Positions 47,419-57,925 of a DNA stretch of 64,000 nt are shown piece by piece (positions within the stretch are counted from its first letter, which is position 1; every line of letters begins with the position of its first letter). Where the stretch lies: contig CATPBJ010000017.1 of assembly GCA_955652395.1 (NCBI GenBank), positions 1 through 64,000 of the forward strand, in the 5' to 3' direction. A model generated the notes under the pieces. It saw only the letters and a list, made by a program, of their open reading frames with translations. It did not search any database and had not been told where the DNA came from. The DNA comes from an uncultured Terriglobales bacterium (GTDB lineage: Bacteria; Acidobacteriota; Terriglobia; Terriglobales; Acidobacteriaceae). The position numbers and the translations under genes were made by a program.

Positions 47419-48462
47419 TTACGCGTGAGACGACTCGGCCTGGGTGGGAACGTCTGTGCTCGTTTCCATGAACTGAATAATGGCGTCGGCAAACTCCGAG
47501 GTCCCGGCTTTTCCGCCTACGTCGCGAGTGAGTTGGTCTTTGGTGCGATAGACCTTTTCCAGCCCATCATGAATCTTGTCCGCCGCATGGTGTTCGCCGA
47601 GATGGCGCAGCATTAACTGAGCGGAGCGGATAACCGCAGTCGGGTTGGCCATGTCCTTGCCGGCAATGTCAGGAGCTGATCCGTGTACCGCCTCGAAGAT
47701 TGCACAGCTCTCGCCCAGGTTGGCGCTTGGCACGAACCCCAGGCCGCCGACGAACGCGGCGCACAGGTCGGAAATAATGTCTCCGTAAAGATTTTCCATC
47801 ACTAGCACATCATACTGATACGGATTCATCACCAGCTGCATGCAGGTGTTGTCCACGATGTGCTCGCCATAAGTGATTTCGGGATATTCTTTGGCGACAT
47901 CGCGGCAGCAGCGCAGGAACAGGCCATCCGAAAGCTTCATGATATTGGCTTTGTGAATGGCGTGAATCTTCTTGCGCTGGTTCTTGCGGGAATATTCAAA
48001 GGCAAAGCGCGCGATGCGGGTGGAGGCCTTCTCGGTAATGATCTTCAGGCTCTCGACTACGCCCGGCACCACTTCGTGCTCGATCCCGGAATAAAGGCTC
48101 TCCGTGTTTTCCCGGACAATGATGAGGTCCACGCCGGGATAGCGGGTTGGAATATGGGGCAGATTACGAATAGGACGGAAGTTGGCGTACAGCTCGAACT
48201 TCTTGCGCAAGGCCACGTTGATGCTAGCAAAACCGCCGCCCACGGGCGTGGTTACGGGGCCCTTGAGTCCGACCCGCGTACGTTCGATCGACTCGATCAG
48301 TTCTTTGGGAATGTATTCCTGATATTTGGCATAGGCCTCGGCGCCCGCCTGAAAGATCTCCCAATCGAACTTTACCCCGGTAGCTTCGAGGATGCGCACC
48401 GTTGCCTGAGTTACTTCAGGGCCGATGCCGTCGCCGGGAATGAGTGTGACCTTATAAGCCAT
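47419..48462 (-). CDS. NAD-dependent isocitrate dehydrogenase / isopropylmalate dehydrogenase family
   Basis: '[25 protein letters not shown]', '[26 protein letters not shown]', '[20 protein letters not shown]'. Confidence 0.92.
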   Translation of the reverse strand: MAYKVTLIPGDGIGPEVTQATVRILEATGVKFDWEIFQAGAEAYAKYQEYIPKELIESIERTRVGLKGPVTTPVGGGFASINVALRKKFELYANFRPIRNLPHIPTRYPGVDLIIVRENTESLYSGIEHEVVPGVVESLKIITEKASTRIARFAFEYSRKNQRKKIHAIHKANIMKLSDGLFLRCCRDVAKEYPEITYGEHIVDNTCMQLVMNPYQYDVLVMENLYGDIISDLCAAFVGGLGFVPSANLGESCAIFEAVHGSAPDIAGKDMANPTAVIRSAQLMLRHLGEHHAADKIHDGLEKVYRTKDQLTRDVGGKAGTSEFADAIIQFMETSTDVPTQAESSHA

Positions 48463-48472
48463 ATACGATCAA

Positions 48473-48568
48473 TGTAGCGCCGCCGTCCCGGCGGCTTTCG
48501 GGAGGCATCCCGCCCGCACCGCCGAGGGCGCGGTGCCCTCGGGACAGCCGGCGAGACGCCGGCGCTAC
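48473..48568. repeat. palindromic repeat family A
   Basis: TGTAGCGCCGCCGTCCCGGCGGC...GCCGGCGAGACGCCGGCGCTAC. Confidence 0.8.
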
Positions 48569-48575
48569 TAAACAC

Positions 48576-49070
48576 CTAACTCTTTACCGCACCCTTGCTG
48601 CGACTTTCCGGGGTTTCCTTCGTCTTCAACAAATCCTTCAACTCGGTCATAAACTCCTGCACGTCTTTGAAATCCAGATAAACGGAAGCGAAACGGACGT
48701 ACGCCACTTTGTCGTAGCGGCGCAGCCGGTTCATGATCAGTTCTCCCACTTCGCTGGTCTTGCGCTCGCGCTCCGCCGACTCAATGACGAAAGCTTCCGC
48801 CTCGTTCACGATCTGTTCCAATCGGCTGATCGGGACGGGACGCTTCTCGCACGCCCGCAACAGTCCGTTGAGCACTTTCTGCCGGTCGAATTTTTCCCGG
48901 CGGCCGTCCTTCTTGACCACCATGTAGGGGATCTCATCGATCCGCTCGTAGGTGGTAAAGCGCTTGCCGCATTTCAGACACTCGCGGCGGCGGCGGATGG
49001 AATCGGCTTCCTTGCTCTCGCGCGAGTCCACCACTTTGTCATTTTCAAAGCCACAGAAAGGGCACTTCAT
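48576..49070 (-). CDS. nrdR: transcriptional repressor NrdR
   Basis: 'MKCPFCGFENDKVVDSRESKEADSIRRRRECLKCGKRFTTYERI'. Confidence 0.97.
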   Translation of the reverse strand: MKCPFCGFENDKVVDSRESKEADSIRRRRECLKCGKRFTTYERIDEIPYMVVKKDGRREKFDRQKVLNGLLRACEKRPVPISRLEQIVNEAEAFVIESAERERKTSEVGELIMNRLRRYDKVAYVRFASVYLDFKDVQEFMTELKDLLKTKETPESRSKGAVKS

Positions 49071-49197
49071 GTCAGACGGGGTGAGTCTTCGCTTGCATTG
49101 TAACAGGCGGAAAAGAGGGTCGGCCTGAGGCCCGTACCTCCCGTTAAAGCGGTTTGATTCGATGAAGGCACGGTCGCCGCGCCGGTTGCCCTACAAA

Positions 49198-50292
49198 TCA
49201 TCCGGCAGGAGGCGAGGCCGGTACTGCCGCATCCGCTTCTACGTTGTGACTTTCCTGGGAGAGCTTGCGCAAAGATAACCGCTCGTGATGGGCCAGCAGC
49301 AGACCCAGTGGGATGACCGCGACGAACGTCACCAGCCAGAGCATGATGCCGCAACTGGCGGCCAATTCCTTGGGCACATCGAAGATGTGCTCCAACGCTG
49401 CGATGGTGGCTAGTTGCGACCCCCCGCCCACTCCAGGCAGTTGCAGGACCGATCCCAGCATGCTCGAACCCATGAGCAGAAGCACTTGCACCAGCCGGAT
49501 ATCGAGGGGATCTTCACCGAAGACATGCGCAGTTTGATGATAGGCCAGCGTAACTTCATGATAAGCGACCGCGATGATCCACCACATTCCGATCGAAACC
49601 ACGATCAGGAGGAACAGGGACACCGGACCGTGAATCGTATTCAGGCCCTGGCCAAATTCACGGATCTTCAGCGCTATTCGATGGCTCAGATGGGCGCCCC
49701 AATGCGAGAAACGGTGTTGCACCCAGTCGGCCAGGGCTTTCCCTTTTCGACTCACTAGGGCAGCGCCGAGCGTCAAAGCCACCACAAGCCCAAAAAACAG
49801 AAAGCCGCCGTCACGAAACCGGGTGTAATACTCGGGGTGCGGAAGCATCCGTCTGGAACTCGGCAGGAAGATCCCCAAAGCCATAAGGACGGCAAAAGCC
49901 CCGATATCGAATATGCGCTCGACCGCCCAGACCGCGATCTGGGAGGAAAGCGGCAGGTTCTGCCGCCGGGCAATCAGATAAGGGCGAATGAACTCTCCCG
50001 GACGCCCCAGCAGTGCCAATCCAGTGAATCCAATCAAAGTGGGCGGCACTAGCTCCAGCCAGGATGCATGGGGGCGCACCGGTCTAAGAAAGAGCTTCCA
50101 GCGGATCGCCCGAAAGACGTAGGCGAGATATATAAGACCGATGGCGTGGGCAATGTGCCAGGGCCTGATCTGCTCGGTCTCGGCCCAGAAAGTAGTCCAG
50201 TCGAAGCTTCGCCAGTGACGGAACTGGAGATACACCAACAAACCGAAGACAGCCAGGATTCCGCCGGTTATCAGAACGCGTTTTCTATCCAT
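49198..50292 (-). CDS. lysylphosphatidylglycerol synthase TM region / UPF0104-type flippase-like protein
   Basis: polytopic; 'LLGRPGEFIRPYLIARRQNLPLSSQIAVWAVERIFDIGAF'; start at 50292. Confidence 0.85.
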   Translation of the reverse strand: MDRKRVLITGGILAVFGLLVYLQFRHWRSFDWTTFWAETEQIRPWHIAHAIGLIYLAYVFRAIRWKLFLRPVRPHASWLELVPPTLIGFTGLALLGRPGEFIRPYLIARRQNLPLSSQIAVWAVERIFDIGAFAVLMALGIFLPSSRRMLPHPEYYTRFRDGGFLFFGLVVALTLGAALVSRKGKALADWVQHRFSHWGAHLSHRIALKIREFGQGLNTIHGPVSLFLLIVVSIGMWWIIAVAYHEVTLAYHQTAHVFGEDPLDIRLVQVLLLMGSSMLGSVLQLPGVGGGSQLATIAALEHIFDVPKELAASCGIMLWLVTFVAVIPLGLLLAHHERLSLRKLSQESHNVEADAAVPASPPAG

Positions 50293-50428
50293 GTCGAGGG
50301 GAGGACTTGAACTGCCGAGCACAGCGCTCGATCCAAGGTAAATGACGTAGACCCGGTGGTCAACGCGAGCCGGGCCTGGGTCAGCCCAGCCACTGGAGAA
50401 GTACGGATTTCCCAGCAGTGCCGACGGG

Positions 50429-51232
50429 TCAGCGTGAAGCCTGGGGGGCAAGACGGGGAAGCGCGGCTTGCTTGACTCCCGCTGCAGGCCTTGGAGGAGA
50501 CTGTTTGTTCCGGTTGGCCGTGGCGGTCGCCGCGGCTGCTTTACGCTCGGCGATTTTCTTGCGATTGTAGTCACGAACGATTCGTGCGACGTAGGCGCGG
50601 GTCTCATAGTAGGGGGGCACCCCGCCATACTGTTGCACGCGCTGCGGTCCCGCATTGTAAGCGGCCAGCGCCTTGATCACGTCGAAGTTATAGCGTTGCA
50701 GCAACTCGCTCAGGTAACGCGTGCCTCCCTCCACGTTGGCGCGGGGGTCGAAGGCATTGGAAACGCCCAACTTCGAGGCGGTCCCAGGCATCAGTTGCAT
50801 GAGGCCCTGCGCGCCTTTCGGAGAGACTGCGCGCGTATTAAATCCGCTCTCGGCGTGGATCACGCTGTTGATGAAATCAGGATCGAGGTGGTGGTGGTCG
50901 CTGATGCTGTTGATCACTTCATTCAGTTCTTGCGGCTTCAGATTCTGGGGCTTCGCTGATCGGGCCAGAGTAATGGCTGGCGCAACCGTCGGAGCACTCG
51001 CCGGGACAAGGGCTGGCGACAGGTCCTGGTCAAACCGCTCGATCTGGTCGGTGGCAATATCGACATAGCCCTTGTCGCCTCCAAGGTAGAGACGAGTCAT
51101 CGAGCCCACGGTTTCCCGCCGCTCGTGACGAATCGAGAAACCGTTATGCAGGATCGCCAGATCGGTGCCCACCGCCGGGAAGGCAAAGAGCAGCAATCCG
51201 AGCGCAACCCCATATTTTTTCAATGGACTCAT
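50429..51232 (-). CDS. lytic transglycosylase (SLT domain)
   Basis: 'DFINSVIHAESGFNTRAVSPKGAQGLMQLMPGTASKLGV...NVEGGTRYLSELLQRYN...ALAAYNAGPQRV'. Confidence 0.93.
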   Translation of the reverse strand: MSPLKKYGVALGLLLFAFPAVGTDLAILHNGFSIRHERRETVGSMTRLYLGGDKGYVDIATDQIERFDQDLSPALVPASAPTVAPAITLARSAKPQNLKPQELNEVINSISDHHHLDPDFINSVIHAESGFNTRAVSPKGAQGLMQLMPGTASKLGVSNAFDPRANVEGGTRYLSELLQRYNFDVIKALAAYNAGPQRVQQYGGVPPYYETRAYVARIVRDYNRKKIAERKAAAATATANRNKQSPPRPAAGVKQAALPRLAPQASR

Positions 51233-51260
51233 ACTGTCGTTTGCTGTAGCGGCTTGAACT

Positions 51261-51317
51261 TGTAGCGCCGCCGAGGGCAAGCTGCCCTCGGGACAGCCGC
51301 CGGATGCCGGCGCTACA
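51261..51317. repeat. palindromic repeat family A
   Basis: TGTAGCGCCGCCGAGGGCAAGCTGCCCTCGGGACAGCCGCCGGATGCCGGCGCTACA. Confidence 0.82.
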
Positions 51318-52161
51318 AAGATCCTACGCCTAAAACCTGTTCAAGGGCCGCGGCGACGCCGTTCTGATCATTCGGCAAGGTAACCGTCCAGCCGTTGCGG
51401 CGCAACTCCTCGACCGCATTTCCCATGATAAATGGCACTCCTGCGAAGGCAAGCATTTCTATGTCGTTATAGTTGTCACCAATGGCCATGACCTCTTTAC
51501 GAGGGATGCCACGGTAACTGGCCCACCTTTCCAGTGCATGTCCCTTGGAACACCCCTGGTTAAGCACATCGACCATGGAGAGATCGCGGGCCGCATACTC
51601 GGTCCGCAGCGCGGTAATGTCCTTGTCCAGCCCGCTGGCTGCCAGCGTCTCCAACGCCTGCCGCATGCGCGCGATGGAGCCGCAGAACATGGCCTGCACC
51701 GGATCGCGGGTCAGCGAGTCTTCAATCGGGATGACAAAGTCAATGTATTGCGTGTTCTTCTCCAGCCAGCGCTGAATGCTCGCACTCAACTCATTCATGT
51801 GCTCGAGCACAATCGCGCCTTTGGCATCGGTATCGAAGGTCAGGACGGTGTTGCCGCGGAATTCCTGCATATTGGCGCACAGCCTGCGGCAGGTTTCGGC
51901 GGGTAGCAGGTCACGATGAAAGGTCTCGCCGGCCAGCGAGCGCGTGATCGCACCGTTCGAGCTGATGACCCACAAGTCGAAACCCAGTTGCCGCACAATC
52001 GGCAGAGCAAAGGTGTGACGCCGCCCCGTAACGGCCACCACCTCGACCCCCTGGGCGTGGGCCCTGTGCAAGGCTGCCATATCCGCCGGAGAGATTTGAA
52101 ATTCAGGGTTCAGCAGGGTGCCGTCAATATCGATGGCTAGCAGACGAATAGGAGGCTTCAC
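51313..52161 (-). CDS. Cof-type HAD hydrolase
   Basis: 'IRLLAIDIDGTLLNPEFQISPADMAAL', 'KGHALERWASYRGIPRKEVMAIGDNYNDIEML'; likely GTG start at 52161. Confidence 0.9.
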   Translation of the reverse strand: MKPPIRLLAIDIDGTLLNPEFQISPADMAALHRAHAQGVEVVAVTGRRHTFALPIVRQLGFDLWVISSNGAITRSLAGETFHRDLLPAETCRRLCANMQEFRGNTVLTFDTDAKGAIVLEHMNELSASIQRWLEKNTQYIDFVIPIEDSLTRDPVQAMFCGSIARMRQALETLAASGLDKDITALRTEYAARDLSMVDVLNQGCSKGHALERWASYRGIPRKEVMAIGDNYNDIEMLAFAGVPFIMGNAVEELRRNGWTVTLPNDQNGVAAALEQVLGVGSL

Positions 52162-52228
52162 TGGATCGATTTTAGCATCCTTGAATCGGCCCGAGTCCGC
52201 CCGGCAACGGCGACGGCGGTTGCCACCG

Positions 52229-52285
52229 GGCAGGTGGGGACAGCCGCCCCGGCTGTCCTGGCGGAGCGAAGCTCCGCAGCTGGGA
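52229..52285. repeat. palindromic repeat family B (partial)
   Basis: GGTGGGGACAGCCGCCCCGGCTGTCCTGGCGGAGCGAAGCTCCGC. Confidence 0.6.
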
Positions 52286-52347
52286 GTCGCCGTTGCGGTT
52301 GTTCTCATAACCGCCCAGGCCCGCGTACTATACTGCTCCATCGACGC

Positions 52348-53088
52348 ATGGGATCCTTATTCCTTTTCGCGTTTTCATGGTGGGGAATCCTGCTGCAGGC
52401 GTTCGCGATCATTCACTTCATCCGCCGGCGTCCGGACAGATTCTGGTTGTGGATCATCCTCATCGGCGGCTGGCTCGGGGCCCTGGTGTACATCGCGGTC
52501 GAGGCTGTGCCCGATGCCGGGCTATTGCGCCAGTCATTTAAAGTCTTCCCGCGTCGCAAGCGCATCCGCGAGCTGGAGTTGGCGGTAATCGACAACCCTT
52601 CCGCCGGGAATTACGAAGAACTGGGTGACCTTTACCTGGAAGACGGGCATTTCGCAAACGCCCGGCAGGCCTACGACAAGGCGATCTCGTCCCGTACCGA
52701 CTCGCCCGACCCGTTCTACCGTCGCGGCGTGGCTGCCATCCAGATGGGAGACTTCGCGGCTGCGCTGCCTGACCTGGAACGCGTGGGGGCAACCGATCCG
52801 ACCTACGATTTTCATCGCGCCGCGGGATTGCTGGCCCATGCCTATGCCAACACCGGCCAGCCCGAAAAAGCCGAGGCTCTGTTCCGGCAGGTGACCAAAA
52901 TATCCACCTCTTCCGAGACCTACTACAACTACGCCTGCTTCCTCGCCTCCCAGCAACGCAATGCCGAGGCCCGGGAATGGGGCAGGCAAATCCTGGAGAA
53001 GAAACCCTCGATGCCGGGATATTTGCGCCGTCGCGAGCGCCAATGGTTCCGGAAAGCAAATGCTCTGCTGAAACGCTTGCCGGCCTAG
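52348..53088 (+). CDS. membrane-anchored TPR protein
   Basis: two N-terminal TMs and TPR-like repeats 'EELGDLYLEDGHFANARQAYDKAI'; start at ATG 52348. Confidence 0.8.
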   Translation: MGSLFLFAFSWWGILLQAFAIIHFIRRRPDRFWLWIILIGGWLGALVYIAVEAVPDAGLLRQSFKVFPRRKRIRELELAVIDNPSAGNYEELGDLYLEDGHFANARQAYDKAISSRTDSPDPFYRRGVAAIQMGDFAAALPDLERVGATDPTYDFHRAAGLLAHAYANTGQPEKAEALFRQVTKISTSSETYYNYACFLASQQRNAEAREWGRQILEKKPSMPGYLRRRERQWFRKANALLKRLPA

Positions 53089-53123
53089 CTGAGAACTGAG
53101 AACTCGTAACCAGGAACTCAAGT
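53089..53123. repeat. heptamer array (H7)
   Basis: CTGAGAA|CTGAGAA|CTCGTAA|CCAGGAA|CTCAAGT. Confidence 0.55.
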
Positions 53124-53165
53124 CAAACTACAAAGCCGGACGCGCGCGAATGCTAAACTTCCGAC

Positions 53166-54368
53166 GTGTTCGACATCGCCCATATCGAGTGCACCAAGTG
53201 TGGTGCACATTTCAACGCCGACCAACCCCGCACTGTCTGCCCGACCGATGGCGGTGTCCTCTACGTACGCTATGATCTGGCCAGGTTAAAGCACAACTTT
53301 AACCCTGCTTCGCTGGCCACTCGTCCGGCAATCATGTGGCGCTACGCCGACGTGCTGCCCGATGCCCCTCCCGTCACCCTGGGCGAGGGTTTTACTCCCA
53401 TGCTGCCCAGCCGGGAATTTCCCAATGTCTTCATTAAGGACGAAGGCCTGAACCCGACCGCCTCCTTCAAGGCACGCGGAATGTCGGTCGCCGTCACCAT
53501 GGCCAAAGCCTACGGTCTGAAAAAATTGGCGGCGCCTTCTGCCGGAAACGCCGCCGGCGCCTTGGCCGCCTACGCTGCGGCTGCCGGTCTGGAAGCCCAC
53601 ATCTTCATGCCCAAGGATGTGCCCCTGGCCAACCGAGTGGAATGCGAAAGCTACGGCGCTCAGGTAATGCTGGTGGACGGTCTGATCAGTGACTGCGCCC
53701 GCATGGTCGCCGAACGAAAAGAAAGAGAGGGATGGTTCGATGTCTCCACCTTGAAGGAACCATTTCGGGTCGAAGGCAAGAAGACCATGGGATACGAAGT
53801 GGCCGAGCAGCTCGATTGGAGGCTCCCACAGGGCATCATCTATCCCACGGGCGGAGGGATCGGACTGCTCGGCATGTGGAAGGCCTTTGATGAAATGGAA
53901 GCACTGGGCTGGATCGGACCCGAGCGGCCGAGAATGATCGTCGTGCAATCTGCCGGTTGCGCCCCGATCGTTAAAGCGTGGGATGAGCATAAGCCCACTG
54001 CGGATTTCTGGCCCGACGCCGCAACTCTGGCTTCCGGACTTCGCGTACCCAAAGCCTATGGCGATTACCTCATTCTCGAAATTCTGAAAAAGAGCTCGGG
54101 CCTAGCTCTCGCTGCAACCGACGCGGAAATCATGGATGCGTTCCGGCATTGGGCCAGGATGGAAGGAATATTCGCAGCGCCGGAAGGCGCAGCGTCGCTG
54201 GTGGCATATCACAAGTTGCGCGCTCGTGGTTTCTTCTCGGCCGAAGATAAAGTTGTGCTGTTCAATACCGGTTCAGGTCTGAAGTATCTCGATGTGATCG
54301 AGAGCCTGAAGAAGAGCGGGAGGCCGCCGGCCTCGCGGCAAATTGGCGGGATTATCGGACCTTACTGA
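53166..54368 (+). CDS. thrC: threonine synthase
   Basis: 'IECTKCGAHFNADQPRTVCP', 'VFIKDEGLNPTASFKARGM', 'GNAAGALAAYAAAAGL'. Confidence 0.93.
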   Translation: MFDIAHIECTKCGAHFNADQPRTVCPTDGGVLYVRYDLARLKHNFNPASLATRPAIMWRYADVLPDAPPVTLGEGFTPMLPSREFPNVFIKDEGLNPTASFKARGMSVAVTMAKAYGLKKLAAPSAGNAAGALAAYAAAAGLEAHIFMPKDVPLANRVECESYGAQVMLVDGLISDCARMVAERKEREGWFDVSTLKEPFRVEGKKTMGYEVAEQLDWRLPQGIIYPTGGGIGLLGMWKAFDEMEALGWIGPERPRMIVVQSAGCAPIVKAWDEHKPTADFWPDAATLASGLRVPKAYGDYLILEILKKSSGLALAATDAEIMDAFRHWARMEGIFAAPEGAASLVAYHKLRARGFFSAEDKVVLFNTGSGLKYLDVIESLKKSGRPPASRQIGGIIGPY

Positions 54369-54449
54369 GAGGGGAAACGAACGAAGCCACGCGGAACGCG
54401 CTTGCAGATTCGGTCCCCGTCGCAAGATTGAGGTGGATACCATGGGAGA

Positions 54450-54489
54450 GTAGCGCCCGCCACCACAGCCGCCGGGACGGCGGCGCTAC
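54450..54489. repeat. palindromic repeat family A (short copy)
   Basis: GTAGCGCCCGCCACCACAGCCGCCGGGACGGCGGCGCTAC. Confidence 0.75.
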
Positions 54490-54534
54490 GCCGTGCTACA
54501 TTTCCCATAGCGGATCTCGCGATTCATCGAAATC

Positions 54535-55887
54535 ATGGAACAGCGACTCATCCTCATCAATCTGCTGATCAAGCTGGGCGTGGCCGCCTCAGTTGCCAGC
54601 ATTCTGGGCCGGTCGGTCGAATTCAAGTCGCTGCTTTTCCGCGATGAGCGGAGCTGGAAGCAGAAAATCTATCTCGTCTTATGGATCGGCATTCCCCTAG
54701 CCCTGGGGGTGTGGATCCGCTTCGGTGCCAGGAGCTTTGTTGCGGGCGATTTGTCCTTCGAGACCACGGTGCTGCTGGGCGTAATCGGCGGGCGGCTCAC
54801 CGGCGTTATAGGGGGCATTCTCTTAGCCCTTCCGGCGCTCTGGCATGGGGAGTGGGCCACCTTACCCTTTAACGTGCTGTGCGGTTTCGTCGCCGGACAA
54901 TTACGTGTCATTGCTCCTAACCGGGAGGATATCTGGTCGTTTTCACCGTTTGTGGACCTCAGCATCTACCGGTGGATTCGGCGCAATCTGCCTACTCCTC
55001 ACCCGTTCGAATGGCAGACCATGTTCTTCGTCACGATTGTCGCGTTGCGCTTTGTGCAAACCGAGCTTTCGCACTCTGCGCCCGCTCATACCTTTAGTCT
55101 GGAGAGCCCGACCTGGTGGGTCGAAGTACTGATCTATGCCACGTCGGTCACGGTCATTGGAACGGAGCTCAAGATCTGGAACAGCGTTCGCATTCAGATC
55201 AAGCTGGAGGAGCAGGAACGATTACTGCTCCATTCCCGCATGGAGGCGCTGCAAAACCAGATTAATCCGCACTTCCTTTTTAATACGCTGAACTCCGTCT
55301 CCTCGCTGGTACGCTTCGATCCCGATACCGCCCGCCAGTTGATCATCAAGCTGGCCAATATCCTGCGTCGCCTGCTTAACAGCAGCGACGCCTTTGTGCC
55401 CCTGCGTGAGGAGCTGGAATTCATCGACAACTATCTGGATATTGAGGTGGTCCGCTTCGGTCGCGACAAGTTGCGGGTAGTCAAGGAACTCGAGACTTCG
55501 TCTCTTGACACCATGGTCCCGAGCATGTTGCTTCAGCCGCTGGTGGAGAACTCGATCAAGCACGGTTTGTCATCGAAGATCGACGGTGGGAGCATCTACC
55601 TGCGCAGCCGCCTCACGGACTCGCATCTCATCATCGAGGTCGAGGACGACGGCGTTGGCATGGGCTCGGCCAATCTGATCGAGCGGCCAAGCGGCTCAGA
55701 CGGAACCGGTATCGGGATGGCCAACGTGGCGGAGAGGTTGAAGGTGTTATATGGCGACACTGCCCGCATGACCATTGACAGCCGGGAAGGAAAGGGAACT
55801 CTCGTCAGGCTGCGTTTGCCCGTTCTCCAGGGCTCAGGTGCGATTCCGGAAGCCTTCTACGAAGCGCGTTCCAGCACGCGCCGATAG
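54535..55887 (+). CDS. LytS/YehU-type sensor histidine kinase
   Basis: 'LEALQNQINPHFLFNTLNSVSSLVRFDPDTARQLIIKLANILRRLL', 'VPSMLLQPLVENSIKHGLS', HATPase 'EDDGVGM'. Confidence 0.92.
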   Translation: MEQRLILINLLIKLGVAASVASILGRSVEFKSLLFRDERSWKQKIYLVLWIGIPLALGVWIRFGARSFVAGDLSFETTVLLGVIGGRLTGVIGGILLALPALWHGEWATLPFNVLCGFVAGQLRVIAPNREDIWSFSPFVDLSIYRWIRRNLPTPHPFEWQTMFFVTIVALRFVQTELSHSAPAHTFSLESPTWWVEVLIYATSVTVIGTELKIWNSVRIQIKLEEQERLLLHSRMEALQNQINPHFLFNTLNSVSSLVRFDPDTARQLIIKLANILRRLLNSSDAFVPLREELEFIDNYLDIEVVRFGRDKLRVVKELETSSLDTMVPSMLLQPLVENSIKHGLSSKIDGGSIYLRSRLTDSHLIIEVEDDGVGMGSANLIERPSGSDGTGIGMANVAERLKVLYGDTARMTIDSREGKGTLVRLRLPVLQGSGAIPEAFYEARSSTRR

Positions 55888-56999
55888 AACTCCTCGTATT
55901 GCGGGATGATGCGGCTGGCACAGAAGCGCGATTGCGCCACCTCCCGGCTGGCTTTTGCCATTGTCCGCAAGGCTTTTTCGTCGCTCAGCAATTCAATGGC
56001 GTAGCGCGCCATGGTGTCGACGGCGCCGACATCCGCCAGGTAACCGCTCTTGCTGTGCTCGATCAATTCAGGGATGCCACCCACGCGGGTGGCGATGGGA
56101 ACGACTTCACAGGCCATGCCCTCAAGCGCGGCCAGCCCGAACGATTCCAGTTCGCTGGGCAACAGCAGGATGTCGGCCAACACCAACTTCTCCTGCACTT
56201 GCTCCTGCTTACCCAGGAAGATCACGTCGTTGTGAATGCCTTTCTGTACCGCCAGCCATTCGGCGCGGGAACGATCGGGACCGTCCCCCATCATCAGCAG
56301 CTTGGAAGGGATTTGCTTGCGCACCCGGTCAAAGATCTCGATACAGTCAGTCACCCGCTTCACCGGACGAAAATTGGATAAGTGTACGAGCAGGCGCTCC
56401 CCGTTCGGCGCGTATTCCTGTTTCAGTTCCGAAGCTTGTCCGCCTCTGCAATACACATCGCAATTGACGAAGTTGTAGATAACCTGAATTTCGTTCCGAA
56501 TGTCGAACTCGCGTAAAGTCCGCTCTCGCAGATACTGCGAGATGGCGGTCACTCCGTCGCTTTGCTCGATCGAGAAACGAGTGATAGGGAGATAAGAACG
56601 GTCGAGTCCGACCAGTGTGATGTCGGTGCCATGCAGGGTGGTCACGAAAGGAAGCTTGCGTCCGCGTGGCTTGGCCGCCATCATCTGGCGCGCCAGCAGC
56701 GCGCTCACCGAATGCGGAATCGCATAATGCACATGCAGAAGATCAAGATCGTAAAGCTCGGCAACTTCCGCCATCCGCGAGGCCAGCGCCAGGTCATAAG
56801 GAGGATAATCGAACAGCGGATAACGGGAGACTTCTACCTCATGATAGTGAATGTTGGGATGGGGGCCCGTCAGCCGGATGGGTTGAGCGTAGGAAATGAA
56901 GTGAACTTCGTGGCCACGCTCCGCTAGTTCCAGCCCCAGCTCGGTCGCAACCACGCCGCTGCCGCCATAGGTCGGATAGCAGGTGATGCCGATTTTCAT
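55857..56999 (-). CDS. bshA: N-acetyl-alpha-D-glucosaminyl L-malate synthase BshA
   Basis: 'MKIGITCYPTYGGSGVVATELGLELAERGHEVHFISYAQPIRL', GT4 'LPSELESFGLAALEGMACEVVPIATRVGGIPELI'. Confidence 0.9.
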   Translation of the reverse strand: MKIGITCYPTYGGSGVVATELGLELAERGHEVHFISYAQPIRLTGPHPNIHYHEVEVSRYPLFDYPPYDLALASRMAEVAELYDLDLLHVHYAIPHSVSALLARQMMAAKPRGRKLPFVTTLHGTDITLVGLDRSYLPITRFSIEQSDGVTAISQYLRERTLREFDIRNEIQVIYNFVNCDVYCRGGQASELKQEYAPNGERLLVHLSNFRPVKRVTDCIEIFDRVRKQIPSKLLMMGDGPDRSRAEWLAVQKGIHNDVIFLGKQEQVQEKLVLADILLLPSELESFGLAALEGMACEVVPIATRVGGIPELIEHSKSGYLADVGAVDTMARYAIELLSDEKALRTMAKASREVAQSRFCASRIIPQYEEFYRRVLERAS

Positions 57000-57108
57000 G
57001 CCTGTCCCTTTCGGATCAGCGCTAGGGCTCTTCACATTCGATGGCAGGCGGGAAGCGGAGATTCAGATTTTGCCTGCGGTTTCATGAAGAGATAGCGAAA
57101 GAAAGGCA

Positions 57109-57804
57109 CTAGCCAGCGTTCTGGGTGTTCTCGGAGGTCTCCGACTCCGCGGCCATGGTCTCGATCTGCTGCTGCAGCCGGTTCTGGGTCGGTTCGTCCA
57201 GGCCGGTGAACTCAATGCCCATGCCCACTCCGCCATCACACGATCGGATCACTCCGGGGGTGTTGACTCTTTCAGAATCCAGCCAAAAGGTGATGCTCAG
57301 GATCTTTCCTACGGGAAGTGGCAGCAGCGTCTCGACATAACAGCCACGGCCGCTTATGTCTGCTGATTTCGTTCCCATGTGTGAGCCGACGCTGTCTGGG
57401 TCGTGTATCTCGATGGAAAAGGGAACCCTGTGCCGTGGAAATTTTCTCCTGTTTTCGCCGGATGGGGCGATTCGAGCAGCAGGCTCATCCACCTGCTGGG
57501 TTTGCTGCATTTCTTGTTCCCAGGGGCAGGGCTGTCCCTCGACCAGGTTCACTCCGACTGAGATTTTCTGTGCTGGTCCGGCGTCGACCACCCAGATCAC
57601 CTTGCAGCGGGCTTTCTTATCGCCAACCTGCACCCCGATTACATCTCCCGGCTTCAGCTCACTCTCCAAGCCAGAGAGCTTGGCTCCATGATGGCTGATA
57701 TTCCGGGCCTGAGCATTGTGCACGAAGGGACGACCGTCCGTACCCATGCCAGTCACTCGGACGGGCAACTCTACGTCCAGCCGAGGCTCTAAGGTTTGGG
57801 ACAT
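57109..57804 (-). CDS. protein with two PilZ-like domains
   Basis: 'RNISHHGAKLSGLESELKPGDVI' and 'RRKFPRHRVPFSIEIHD...KSADISGRGCYVETLLPLPVGKIL'. Confidence 0.78.
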   Translation of the reverse strand: MSQTLEPRLDVELPVRVTGMGTDGRPFVHNAQARNISHHGAKLSGLESELKPGDVIGVQVGDKKARCKVIWVVDAGPAQKISVGVNLVEGQPCPWEQEMQQTQQVDEPAARIAPSGENRRKFPRHRVPFSIEIHDPDSVGSHMGTKSADISGRGCYVETLLPLPVGKILSITFWLDSERVNTPGVIRSCDGGVGMGIEFTGLDEPTQNRLQQQIETMAAESETSENTQNAG

Positions 57805-57925
57805 GAAGGGATGCAGGGACTCCGCTTAAGCAAACCGCTAGCATTTAATCACAAATCGGAGGCTTTGAGCCCTTCCGTTATCGACGTGTGTATCCCGTCG
57901 ACAGGTGGTCAACCGCAAGAGAAAA

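Noticed and set aside
52234-52347. Upstream extension of the TPR protein ORF
   Set aside because: Derived from a family B repeat (GGCGGAGCGAAGCTCCGC); the TM-containing protein starts cleanly at 52348
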